From Siphonodentalium dalli (lineage: Eukaryota > Mollusca > Scaphopoda > Gadilida > Siphonodentaliidae), in the NCBI GenBank assembly GCA_032622095.1, contig CP136067.1:131443990-131507989 (forward strand): a DNA stretch of 64,000 nucleotides, read 5' to 3'. The first letter of the stretch is position 1. Each line of letters opens with the position of its first letter. The notes beneath the pieces are model-generated. The model searched no databases. It was not told where the DNA came from and saw only the letters and a list, made by a program, of their open reading frames with translations. Positions 1 through 10,929 of this stretch are shown here, one piece after another. Both the position numbers and the translations under genes were made by a program.

Positions 1-47
1 CGTCGAACGGTGGCAGTAATAGACGGTAGTTGTTTGAGAAAATAGCC

Positions 48-270
48 ATGTGCAGTCTATCAATCAATTTGAATTGTCTAAGAATATGTGATAATGCCTG
101 CTTTCTAACGCACAGAACCGTAATCAGAGAGCCTGTGTTTTATTCTCGGCGCGTTGTTTGTACTAGATGTCGAGTCATTGGTTCTTGTCATTGACTGTTG
201 CAAGAATACTTTTCATCGTAGTAGGCGTTCGTTTCCATTTCACCTGATAAGGACCACCATACTTGAAGTA
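48..270 (+). repeat. Dispersed element I, left flank of the 66-bp satellite
   Basis: This stretch is repeated, diverged, at 1736-1905 and 2095-2315. Shared landmarks include GCCATGTGCAGTCTATCAAT, a run with TTTGAATTGTC, TTTCTAAC followed by AGAACCGTAATC, and a block with GATGTCG. At 3' it runs straight into the first 66-bp satellite unit. I read it as the body of a mobile or formerly mobile element that hosts the satellite. No terminal inverted repeats and no coding capacity were seen. The short open frame at 154-363 runs across the element/satellite junction and is not a gene. Confidence 0.65.
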
Positions 271-1722
271 ACTGTTGGTGCTCACTCCATGGTAGAAGTC
301 TTAATATGTATCCAGTTGTATCGTTTAGTAATAATATGTTGGTGCTCACTCCATGGTATATAAGTCTTAATGTGTATATATGTGTATCGTTTAGTACTAA
401 TATGTTGGTGCTCACTCCATGGTATATAAGTCTTAATGTGTATATATGTGTATCGTTTAGTAATAATATGTTGGTGCTCACTCCATAATATATAAGTCGT
501 AATGTGTATATGTGTGTATCGTTCAGTAATACTATGTTGGTGCTCACTCCATTATATATAAGTCGTAATGTGTATCTGGGTGTATCGTTCAGTAATACTA
601 TGTTGGTGCTCACTCCATTATATATAAGTCGTAATGTGTATCTGGGTGTATCGTTCAGTAATACTATGTTGGTGCTCACTCCATTATATATAAGTCGTAA
701 TGTGTATCTGGGTGTATCGTTCAGTAATACTATGTTGGTGCTCACTCCATAATATATAAGTCGTAATGTGTATATGGGTGTATCGTTCAGTAATACTATG
801 TTGGTGCTCACTCCATAATATATAAGTCGTAATGTGTATCTGGGTGTATCGTTCAGTAATACTATGTTGGTGCTCACTCCATAATATATAAGTCGTAATG
901 TGTATATGGGTGTATCGTTCAGTAATACTATGTTGGTGCTCACTCCATAATATATAAGTCGTAATGTGTATATGGGTGTATCGTTCAGTAATACTATGTT
1001 GGTGCTCACTCCATAATATATAAGTCGTAATGTGTATATGGGTGTATCGTTCAGTAATACTATGTTGGTGCTCACTCCATAATATATAAGTCGTAATGTG
1101 TATATGGGTGTATCGTTCAGTAATACTATGTTGGTGCTCACTCCATAATATATAAGTCGTAATGTGTATATGGGTGTATCGTTCAGTAATACTATGTTGG
1201 TGCTCACTCCATGGTATATAAGTCGTAATGTGTATATGGGTGTATCGTTCAGTAATACTATGTTGGTGCTCACTCCATAATATATAAGTCGTAATGTGTA
1301 TATGGGTGTATCGTTCAGTAATACTATGTTGGTGCTCACTCCATAATATATAAGTCGTAATGTGTATGTGGGTGTATCGTTCAGTAATACTATGTTGGTG
1401 CTCACTCCATGGTATATAAGTCGTAATGTGTATCTGGGTGTATCGTTCAGTAATACTATGTTGGTGCTCACTCCATAATATATAAGTCGTAATGTGTATA
1501 TGGGTGTATCGTTCAGTAATACTATGTTGGTGCTCACTCCATGGTATATAAGTCGTAATGTGTATCTGGGTGTATCGTTCAGTAATACTATGTTGGTGCT
1601 CACTCCATAATATATAAGTCGTAATGTGTATCTGGGTGTATCGTTCAGTAATACTATGTTGGTGCTCACTCAATGGTATAAGTCTTAACGTGTATCTAGG
1701 TGTATCGTTTAGTAATAATGAT
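271..1722. repeat. 66-bp tandem satellite, about 22 copies
   Basis: The core TTGGTGCTCACTCCAT recurs every 66 bp (for example at 339 and 405). Each unit continues with ATATATAAGTCGTAATGTGTAT and a GTATCGTTCAGTAATACTATG tail. Copies near the 5' end (271-490) differ by TTTAGTAATAA instead of TTCAGTAATACT, and the last copy (from 1665) is also of the diverged type. The middle is therefore the homogenised part and both edges are older. Because 66 is a multiple of three, several frames stay open through the whole array. The apparent 493-residue and 394-residue minus-strand proteins are periodic artefacts with a 22-residue period. Confidence 0.95.
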
Positions 1723-1735
1723 TCTTCGTTCATGA

Positions 1736-1960
1736 TTTTGAATTGTCTGATAATGTGTGATAAGGTGTGCTTTCTAACACAGAGAACCGTAATCGAAAAG
1801 CCTACATGTATGTTAGATGTCGAGCCGTTTGGCTCTTGTCCATTAATGTTACAAAAAAATCGTTGCATTGCACGATTGGATCAGCGAAGAATTCCCCTTT
1901 CAACAAATTAAATTCCCTAGCCACATAACTCGTTTTATTCGTAGAATTTGAGTTGGGATC
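1736..1960 (+). repeat. Dispersed element I, right flank of the satellite
   Basis: This is a second copy of the left-flank sequence: TTGAATTGTCTGATAATGTG, CTTTCTAACACAGAGAACCG and GATGTCGAGCCGTTTGG line up with 71-200. It continues into CACATAACTCGTTTTATTCG, which recurs at 3241-3265. The satellite is therefore bracketed by direct copies of the same element sequence. Confidence 0.6.
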
Positions 1961-2094
1961 CCGTCGTCATTCAAGTAAACAACAACTGATGCCATTCAGC
2001 ATTGTGGATCTTGAAAAGAGACACGATAGTTATGGCTTATTAGCATGTTTCAAAGCGATATACCTAAAGTATCAAGCATTATAATTATGGCTAT

Positions 2095-2320
2095 AGTAGC
2101 CATGTGCAGTCTATCAATCAATTTGAATTGTCAGGTGATGCTGCATTTTGCAGCTCATGGACTACTGGATGTCGTGCCGTTTGTTCTTGTGCTTGACTGT
2201 AACAATTGCAAAACACATTTTAATCGAAGTGGGCTTTCTTCCATGTCACTTGACAAGGACCCCTAGACTTGAAGCTGGCGTTCAATGTGTATCGTTCCAA
2301 GTATTCGTTAATCGTCACAT
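2095..2320 (+). repeat. Dispersed element I, third copy with one remnant satellite unit
   Basis: The copy begins AGCCATGTGCAGTCTATCAA as at 46. It carries the CTTGACTGTAACAATTGCAA block and ends in a single decayed satellite-like stretch (AATGTGTATCGTTCCAAG). The same element thus exists here with about one unit and next door with about 22. Short open frames at 2045-2330 are incidental. Confidence 0.6.
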
Positions 2321-2339
2321 GGGCTTGTAGCGCGCTTTG

Positions 2340-3125
2340 TTACTCAGCCTGAAATGCACCATTTTATATGGGTGTGACCTAACAACGCCCGGACCAGCCC
2401 GGACCACCACTGTGGAGTATAGGGGTGATTTTAGTGGCAATATATGTGTGGGGGTGTCATGGAAACCCACCCACTCAACGACAGGGATCGCTATTAACCC
2501 CCAAAATGCCGCCATCGGCGAATATGTTTGCCGCGAATGAAGCTAACAGCCCGGACCGCCCCTGTGGTGTCTATATAGGAGTGACTTTAGTAGCCATAAC
2601 AGTGCGAGGTTGTCACAAAAAGCCATCGTTACACGCACATTGGTCACGCCCGAACAGAAGTGGCGATATTAACCCATAGTTTGCCAGATTCAGCCAGAAT
2701 TACAATATTGTGCCCGCAATAACAAGACTCGCAGCCCGGACCCCCGTATCGCCCTCGTACCGATAATAAATGCATTCATATATGTAGCGGAACTACCGTC
2801 GACTACATTCACGAAGAGACAAGGCGAATCGCCCACCAAAGCCTGACAATTAACCCCCAAAATGTCACCATCGCCGGATATGTTTACGGATAACGAAGCT
2901 AACAGCCCGGACCAGCCCGGATCGCCCCTGTTGCACCAAAGGGTGATTTTAGTAGAAATATATATGCGTGGGTGCCATGAAAACCCACATACGCACGGAC
3001 GATGGTCACCGCCAAACAGAAGTGCCGATATTAACCCCTAAACTTGCCAGATTCAGCCAGAATTACAATATTGTGCATACAATAACAAGACTCGCAGCCC
3101 GGAACGCCGTATCACGACTGAAGAT
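2340..3125 (+). repeat. Three degenerate direct repeats with CAGCCCGGACC motif
   Basis: Three blocks start near 2390, 2550 and 2905. Each has (C)AGCCCGGACC(A/G)..CCCCTGT, a GGGTGATTTTAGTAG stretch, and a TGTCA..AAACCCAC segment. The second and third add an ACAGAAGTG(G/C)CGATATTAACCC stretch and an identical TTGCCAGATTCAGCCAGAAT, followed by AACAAGACTCGCAGCCCGGA. The region is GC-richer than its surroundings. Open frames on both strands (2315-2679) are not conserved between blocks, which argues against coding. Confidence 0.65.
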
Positions 3126-3184
3126 TGTATTCGTTTAACACATTCCATAAGGAATGAAATCTGACCAACTTAACATCGATATCT

Positions 3185-3290
3185 AAGTGTTACGACGTGG
3201 TCAGCGAGGAATTGCCCATCAATATATTGCTTTGATTAACCGCACATAACTCGTTTTATTCGTAGAAATAATAATTTCACCTCTTTTGGC
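3185..3290 (+). repeat. Dispersed element I, fourth partial copy
   Basis: GGTCAGCGAGGAATTGCCC and GCACATAACTCGTTTTATTC match 1880-1950. The copy ends abruptly where the LINE fragment at 3300 begins. Confidence 0.5.
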
Positions 3291-3300
3291 TAGCATGTAG

Positions 3301-3654
3301 AAGCTATCCTCATTGAAGTGTCGGCTATGTGATAAACTACTTGAAAACGAAATCGAACATGCAATCATTTTATGTTCCGCCTCAGCCGAAACAAGAATCG
3401 AAATATGTTTCAACATCATAGAGGATTTCGGTATACCATGTTTCTTATACATGTATATTGACAACTTGAACCCCATAGACAGGGTTTGCGCTGTACCAAA
3501 ATTAATTTTGCCAAATAATTTGCCAAATGAAAATATGTTTTGCCAAATGCTATCCCTGATAGTATCATTTTCTGCAACCTTAGGTCTTATGTTACGACAC
3601 TCGTGGTTTGAACGACTTTTGATATCGATAGAAAAGCAGTTAGTTAATAATTAG
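3301..3654 (+). pseudogene. LINE reverse transcriptase, C-terminal zinc-motif remnant (fragment 1)
   Basis: This is an open frame of about 113 residues whose N-terminus has no convincing start: the frame opens just after an in-frame TAG at 3298. Residues 3-19 form a CRLC...EIEHAIILC motif (C-x2-C-x9-H-x4-C). This is the zinc-binding pattern that closes many animal non-LTR retrotransposon polyproteins, just after the reverse transcriptase domain. The rest (about 90 residues, ending in a run of aliphatic and basic residues before TAA) fits the variable tail of such proteins. Catalytic reverse transcriptase motifs are absent, so this is a 5'-truncated dead copy. The LINE class assignment is by motif only. 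Confidence 0.5.
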
Positions 3655-3930
3655 TTATATTCGCATCTCTATTGTGGTGTATCATATAACAATAAGCACC
3701 ACACTAAATACTAGTAATCCCTCCAACCATCGGTACTAATGCTATGAGATTAACTGTATCTTAATAGAGTTGTTGACTTTTTCTAAACCTTATAAAACAC
3801 AACTAATATAATATGATTGACCAATATTTTTCAACTTTCTTGAGGAATTAAAAAGTGACTTGCCAAATGAAAATATTTTTTGCCAAATGTGAATTATTTT
3901 TGCCATTGGCAAATTTGGCAAGCGGCAGCG
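3515..3930. repeat. Short TTGCCAAATG repeats downstream of LINE fragment
   Basis: TTGCCAAATGAAAATATGTT then TTGCCAAATG occurs near 3520-3550. It recurs near 3860-3893 with one or two changes, followed by further TTGCCA/TGGCAA pieces that form a small inverted repeat (TTTGCCATTGGCAAATTTGGCAA region, 3899-3921). It may be a local duplication of the LINE tail. The open frame at 3880-4110 that overlaps it has no recognisable motif. Confidence 0.45.
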
Positions 3931-4110
3931 CGAACCCTGCCCATAGATCAGTTGATGATATTTTTTTCATGCATCCCGCCACCCATTTGGGACCTCGTAA
4001 GTGATATTAAGCAATTCACCTTGTTTCTTGTTCGCAATATATTCAAACTATGGAACATGTATACGGATCGGATCCGGCTCGAGTCTATCGACTACATAGA
4101 TCACCCTTAA

Positions 4111-5660
4111 AACAGCTCACGAACCTCAATATATACATAAATTATCTATATTTAGCCGGAGCGGCATCCAGCTAAACATAAAATACTTCATAACGTAAAT
4201 AAAGCTACCGCAGACAACTCCTTGCTCCATTCGATACATAAACATACTCGCATATTTATCCAGTTAAAGTATTTCGTGAAAACAAAAAATGCACGAGGCC
4301 TACATGTGTAATGCATATACCTCATTAACTTTGTATCGTGCACATATGTGTGTATAAAATTATGTGAAATAATTGTTTGTAACCTATATGTTGAAACACT
4401 TGTGTATGATGTGTAATGTGCAGACTGTTCATTTGCCGCAATATTGTTAAGAAATCACTTTGGCTGTGCACTGGGATATGAGATCACAACGTTTCCATAA
4501 TATAACGTAGCATCGGCGCTATAATGTCCTATATCCATTTTTTTCAATTTTTGTGGGAAACTCGATTTGAAAATTTGACTATCAGGTTTTCATATATGTC
4601 TGTTTTATTTTCACCTTATGTTGTTTTCATGTTATCATTGGAAACGAAAAACTAATATGTTTAAATTGTCTTGCTTTAAATGTCAGTATTATTTATGTAA
4701 TTCGTTGACATGACAGTGTTTGGAGAACAATTTGGCTTATTCGTGAGTGCTAAAGTGGTTTTTAGGTTTTTAAATCATTTCAAAGTACAAAACTCGCACA
4801 TTATATGTCATTTTCTGTGCTATTTCAACAAACGAATTCAGCTAGAATGAAGATTTTCATATATAAGAGTACGAAAGCTCTATTTCCAGTCAGGCATATT
4901 GGCGGCCATTAGTTCCCATTGGTCACTATTATCAGTTCGAGATAGAACATTATAGCACTGAAATTTATGTGTTACAAAATAAATAATTCAATGGTTCACA
5001 GTGGAGATAGAACAATATAGCACTGACATAAAACTAATTCGGCAGATGGAACATATTTCCATAGCCTGGTATTATGTATATGCTCAGCTCGCATTCATAT
5101 CTGGTGTATGCTATACTCAATAACTTGTGTTTTTTCGGAAAGAAAATACCACGCCGAATCGAACGGTACTATTATCTCATTTTCCCGTCAAACTGGATAT
5201 AGAACATTTTAGCATCGAGTCGACAATATGTTAGCAAGTCTCCACACGATAAGTTAAACGCTTCATTATAACCGACATTGATCAGGCTTTTTTCGGGGCA
5301 TGGTACATATCAATTCCGGAGAATATAAGGTTTTTTCCAAATAGTGCAGCAGTATATTGCTGCGACAAAGCGCTTCGATTCATGATTGTCTGGCTGCTCT
5401 AACATTAAATACCCACAATCCAATGTCAACAACAAATCGCTCAAAATACACCAAACACAAACCTTGCCTGACAGCCCTCCCCATTCGGACAGCCACATCC
5501 ACCATTTGTATACACATAGATAATTTCTTTCAGCGTAACTGGTTATAAATGCGTCATATTTTTTTTTTCTGCACCAAAATCTGCCATATATGATCAATTC
5601 AGATTAACCTTACAGCCTTGAAATCTATATTTCACATCTTCCTTATATGTCTCAACAGAC
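4111..5660. other. Unannotated AT-rich stretch
   Basis: I see no coding signal or named repeat here. A weak internal duplication exists: GATAGAACA(T/A)TATAGCACTGA occurs at 4942 and 5005, with a related GATATAGAACATTTTAGCA at 5197. Opposing short open frames at 5310-5597 have no family resemblance. Confidence 0.3.
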
Positions 5661-5666
5661 ACAGAT

Positions 5667-5905
5667 ATGCATAGTTTTATGCTCGCCCTAATTGGTAATC
5701 CATGGACACATACGCTGAAAGATGTTATTCGACATATAATGCAAACTCAAATTAGTTTTCTCACCATGTACAAACGTTTCTGTTATCGCCTTCTTGTCAT
5801 TTTTATAACAATGTATTGTCATTTTTGTATACGGGATAAGGGTTACCTAAGTTAAAATAAGTTGTGCCCCGATCCCTTATGTATATTTGTATACGAATAA
5901 AATCT
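5667..5905 (+). pseudogene. Probable LINE 3' end
   Basis: A short frame (62 residues) ends in a basic and aromatic tail with TATACGGGATAAGGGTTACC overlapping its stop. Downstream are CCTAAGTT..AAGTTGTGCCCCGATCCC, a pyrimidine-poor stretch and AATAAAATCTG, a plausible polyadenylation signal. A similar string (CAACCTAAGTTGTTATAACT then TGTGCGCCGATCCC) is present at 63949-63985, so this is a repeated 3' end and not a unique gene. The link to a LINE is an inference from the arrangement. Confidence 0.35.
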
Positions 5906-6299
5906 GTTTAAAGTAAAAGTCCACAATATACCACGGGAATAGTGCATATACATACAATATTTATATTCCGGATTTACATGTCATCAACATATTACAGCAT
6001 AGTTAACATGTAGCACTGATATAACAAATATACAGTCATACATGTATGTGTCACTTGTCGGTTTCACTTAATTATTTGTCTTTACTCACATAGGAAGGGC
6101 ATGTCTGTTTAACAATAAGTATACAAACCACCAACTCCCGGAAAGGAACTGACAGACTTGTTCATGTTCACGAATCAGTTTACCTTCCATGCTTGTGCGT
6201 GGATCGCAAATACGTTCTTATCGGGTTTAGGAACCTGCTTCACAATAGTTGGACGGCTTATGTAGGCCAACGCACTTTACCACACGAGCGTGTTCTTAG

Positions 6300-6475
6300 T
6301 GTATGGCCTATTTTAACAAACTCGATCACATATTATAAAGCACGGTGTTATTGGATCAGAAAGTCGGCGTTAACACAATTATATGAGTTAATGGCTGTCA
6401 ATATGAGTCCCTCCTGAGAAACAAACCCTGACACGGGGGTCGGGATAGTGAAATACATGATGGAAGTTCAAAAAC
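6300..6475 (+). repeat. Dispersed repeat G, copy 1
   Basis: The segment with GTTAATGGCTGTCAATATGA, GACACGG(G/A)GGTCG and CATGATGGAA is shared with 13190-13425. The upstream TTTTAACAAACTCGATCAC matches 13197-13212. No terminal repeats or coding were seen. Confidence 0.55.
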
Positions 6476-6570
6476 TATCAATTTCTTTGAATCAGTTAAA
6501 GGCACGAATGGTATAATATAATGGTAGTTGAATGCGATATTATCCACAAAACACATTTTGTTTATCTACA

Positions 6571-6784
6571 TCATATAACGAGTGTGCGATAACAAAACAC
6601 ACAACACCGTGGATATTTTGTTTGGGAGATGTATTCGCGGTGACCCATTCAACACCGTAATCTTGAGTGGTGAGGATTAGCGAGCGCTATACCGATATGT
6701 TGTAAACAATATGGTGGCAGTTATAACCAGATTCACTAGGTTGGTCTCCCCGGTGTTAAGTGTTTTACTTATCGCACACTTTTT
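6571..6784. repeat. Inverted repeat, ~33-bp arms
   Basis: GTGTGCGATAACAAAACACA..CAACACCG (6572-6603) is inverted as CGGTGTTAAGTGTTTTACTT ATCGCACAC (6751-6780). The ~145-bp spacer holds no recognisable gene. It could be a small foldback element. Confidence 0.6.
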
Positions 6785-6808
6785 ACGTACTCTACTGTAT
6801 CACAATAT

Positions 6809-7265
6809 GTGACCCGCCATATCAATTCCAGTCGTTAGTCGGGATTTTTTTTACCCTGTGCCAATGCATTCTCTTATATATTCGAGTCGACCATAGGTCG
6901 CCTCGCATATATAAAAGAATGCATTGTCCTAACAATTTTTTATCATTGTTTTAAAATAAATGTTTCTTACAATTTTTAGGACATAAAATAAAAAACATCC
7001 ATTACCCTGCAGGGAGCCCCACACATATATAGAATCATATAGAAGAGTCTCGTCTGCCCATGTTTATCTGGGGCTTTGTATGGGTGAAATTATAAAATTG
7101 TTAAAGAATACAAGAAAAAATTATTAAAATTGTAAAAAATTGTTAGGCCAATGCATTCTTTTATATATGCGATGCGACCTATGGTCGACTCGCATATATA
7201 AGAGAATGCATTGGCACAGGGTAAAATAATCCCGACTTACGACTGGATTTGATATGGCGGGTCAC
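6809..7265. mobile_element. Hairpin MITE type A, complete copy 1
   Basis: This 457-bp element has long terminal inverted repeats starting GTGACCCGCCATATCAA and including CCCTGTG and a 67-bp palindrome at each end (6861-6927 and 7148-7214). The four bases outside, ATAT, are duplicated on both sides (6805-6808 and 7266-7269), which marks a real insertion. The core is AT-rich with a central GC-richer stretch (ACCCTGCAGGGAGCCCC). There is no coding capacity, so it would depend on an unknown transposase. Open frames that read the palindrome are artefacts. A near-identical copy lies at 42978-43435 and a truncated, inverted one at 61436-61832. Confidence 0.92.
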
Positions 7266-7479
7266 ATATATGGCTGTTAGTTTACATAACACAGCGTACG
7301 AACTTGACAATAACATACTATTTACGCGATATTTATGATTGATATAAGATGAATTAGTCCAGGAGATATTGGTAGACCTCTGCACCCCCCCAGGACTTAA
7401 CTTCACCCCACTAATTTTCTTCCTTAAGGTCTCCTCTAATTTTTGTCACTTGTTAACAAGAAAAAAAAGTGGCCGCAGA

Positions 7480-8790
7480 GACTCCAGACAAGATGGCGTC
7501 CATCATGGCGGCCATTTTTTTTATATGCACCAGGTTTCTTTGATCGCCGTTATAGTAAAGATGATGTCACATGCGGTCTTGTTTTCCGATCGATTCGTTA
7601 TGGTAATATAAAACCCTTACAAATTATCCAAAATTCCGACACAAAAATCCAATATGGCGATCAAGATGGCCGCCGAAATGTGAAAATTTGCTATTTTTCG
7701 GACATTTCACCACCTTTCGTATGTCTCTGTGGGAAAATATTGGCACCTTGATGCGATTTTATACATTTATCGTCTAGAAGAGTCATTGGTGAACACACGG
7801 GGACCATAATATATATTCCTTGACGGATATTTTTGTCCGATATCACGTTTTCCCAAATGCCGGTATAATCCGGTCAAAGCCCAAACGACGCTAATAACGC
7901 AATGTCTGTTTCGAATCAATGAGTGTTATTGCTATTATTACTCCAGCCATGATTATATATGTGCAGGAGATACTCGGGCTAGGATTCCTCTTATACCTGA
8001 GTTGAGGAATATTTACCCAATTCCAAGATGGCGGCCAAAATGGCCACCAGAAATAGAAAAATTGCCGAAAATCGCTGATTTTAACATCAGTGAAAGTTAT
8101 TGTCATGACAACTCCACACCTGCTTACTATTGTGAGTTGGGAACACTTAGTCGAATAACTGTCCTTATATTGCATCCAAATAAAAGTCCCCCAAATCCAA
8201 AATGGCGCCCACAATGGCCGACAAATTTTGAAAAATTACCGAAATTCCCTCATGTACATCATTGGGCATTATTGCCGAGAAAACTCCACACATGCTGACA
8301 GTTAAGTTGTAAATACTGAGGTGAAGTAATTACCTTGCATCTGATGAAGGAAATTGTTTTCCAAATCGAAGATGGCGGCCAAAATGGCGTCCGAACTTTG
8401 AGAACAAGCTTACATTCCTTTACTTTCTTACTATGGGCGTTATTGTTAAGCGAATTCTACCCATATGGAACATTGATATGAAGTATGCATATGGAACATT
8501 GATATGAAGTATTCATTTGAGTTTGGCCAGCTCTCACAATCAAGATGACTGCCAAACTGGCGGCCAGAAATTGAAAAGAAGTCGAAATTGTCACATACTA
8601 ATTTCAACTTTTTGTCATAATATCAATATGTATGCATTGGACGAAACGGTACATAAGCCATCGATTAGTTCCAACATAGGTCGTCTCCTTCTGGAAGGAT
8701 GGAAACCCACAATAATCGCGATTTGGCATTTAGAAATCCATTCTCCACTAAGCGCCCATAATGGCCGTAACCGTATATGGGTGCGCCGAA
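7480..8790 (+). repeat. Degenerate ~172-bp tandem units with AAGATGGCGGCC motif, left arm
   Basis: Units centred on (C)AAGATGGCGGCCAAAATGGC sit near 8024, 8195, 8367 and 8541, giving spacings of 171-174 bp. More diverged ones are at 7490, 7650 and 8755. Each unit repeats (A/T)GAAA..GAAAAATT.CCGAAA and a GTTATTGTC..GACAACTCCACAC(A/C) segment. The mirror-image set occupies roughly 10930-12230. Confidence 0.75.
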
Positions 8791-10929
8791 TAGTTATATT
8801 ATGACTTCCAAGAATCAAAACAACAGTACCTGAGCTTATTCTGATTTGCCACATTCAGCATTATCTGGATCAGCATCCGTCTCGTCACATTAATCTATCT
8901 CGCTCACTCCAACATAGTTTTCTACACTTCTTGGTAGAAGGGTCCCACTAATCGCAATGTTTCAAACAACACATATGCCGGTGTCAAGCTCACGTGTTTG
9001 TCTCGAAAGCTGGGAATTCTTATCCTTATTCTTGGCGAGCTTCATTCGTGGTAGCTTATGGTATAATTCAGATGCTACATATGGGATACATGCTACATTG
9101 CGTGATAAACTACAAAGGTATGCGGTCGATGCGTATACTAGCTTTCAGAAGGATCTCTCTATCTGCGTATTTTTCAGATTTGGTTATCTAATGTGGATAA
9201 CAAACTGTACATCTGGTGATCTTCCCATCCAGCCACTTCTCAATATATGGTTCATCAATTCACATATTCACGTACTGACGTAGCCGGACAACTTCTGTAT
9301 ATGGCTTCGAATGTTGAAAGCCTAACATTTGACGGATGCCTTTCTGCTAAGGCGTAGAAGACCATAATGCATAATATACCCACACTTCTTGACCATGATC
9401 ATAAGAGCAGTCCTGGTGGCGTCCATCAATCGTCTCACCGTACAGATCCAAGCAGATACTAACAATACATGCGGTGCTAGTTTGTGGGCATGTGTCATGA
9501 TAGTGGAAATGAAATTGGACCATGACTGCACCGCCCCTTCTTTGGGTATGTTTTAGATTCAGACATGATCTCATGTGGCTTTGCTTTCCTTGTATGCTAA
9601 GATTGTATCTTTCAATCCGCTTGGAGGCCGTTCTTAATCAACGAACCAGACGTGTACCATTGGCTACTACTATATAAGCCCCACCAGACTGGGATGAAGT
9701 CTTCAGGACGATGCATTTGATAGTTACCGATAATATGTCATACTCACGCTGGGTGGTGGTCGGTATGGTTCAAGAAAGTACAATGCCATCAACACAAGGG
9801 TGAAATGTTCAACGCGAAGAACATCTAGAGGAATGTTACTTTGATGAGATCTTGCATTCAGTTTAACCAACGTTGGGTACACCAAGTGATTTATTGGTAA
9901 CATCACCATTCAAAACCATTGTCCTGCATGAGACATCTTAACTACTATATTCTAAAGTTATATAATATAAAGCTATATGATCATAAAGGTCACGTTCACC
10001 AACGTCCACATCCATTGCCATCGAGACTATAAATTGTTCTTTAAGCACACAGTGAAATAAATGCACCACAGTTCGTGACATTTTCTTGAATAATACCGTC
10101 CACATCTGACACTAACCCTGAGAGATCATAACAACAATGCATACCTTCATTCCATAAAGACATTATCCTTTAGCCCATCCGACTGGCTAGGATAGTGGAA
10201 ATACAATCTTACCACACCAAAATGACCAACACGCATGACATTCTATATTGAAACATGCACCTGGTTTAGGGTTGTATACCGTGGCCCATTTCATTCCCAC
10301 TGTCATGGCGCATGTCCACAAACTAGCACCGCGAGTATTGTTCTTCTCTGCTGGGAGCTATTCGACGAGACGACTGCGGGACGTCACACAGTTTGCTTTG
10401 GATCGTGATCAAGAAGTGTGGGTAGTCGGTACATTATGGTCTTCTCCTTAGCAGATAGGCATCTGTCCAAGGGAATGAGACAGCTAGCTACCTCCGAAAC
10501 ACTGCCGAAGTTGTCCACGTATGCCAATACGTTCGCTAAGTTTGTGAGTTGAACCATCTATTGAGAAGTGACTAGTTAACTGGGAAGTTCGCCATGTATA
10601 CATGTCATTATCTACACGGGGTATGAGAAAGACATACATAGAGATGACCTTCTATAAGCTTGTATACTTATCGACCATATGCCTTTCTAGTTCAAGATGG
10701 CGAACAAATCCCATATTTAGCAAGCATCTAAAATCTTAAGCCAGACACTGGGAAATTAATTGTTTGAAACGTTATGATTAAAGGGACCCTTCTCACAGGA
10801 AGTGTTGAATACTTTGTCGGTGTGAGCGAACTAGATTTATCAGGCAAAGAAATGGAATAACCCAGATCATTAAGGACGTGGCAAATCAGAATCTTTTACC
10901 AGATAATTGTTCTAATGTGGCTATTCGGC

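Noticed and set aside
188..1868. Long repeat-protein genes on the minus strand
   Set aside because: The frames are open only because the 66-bp satellite unit is a multiple of three. Several frames are open at once and no start or promoter is seen.
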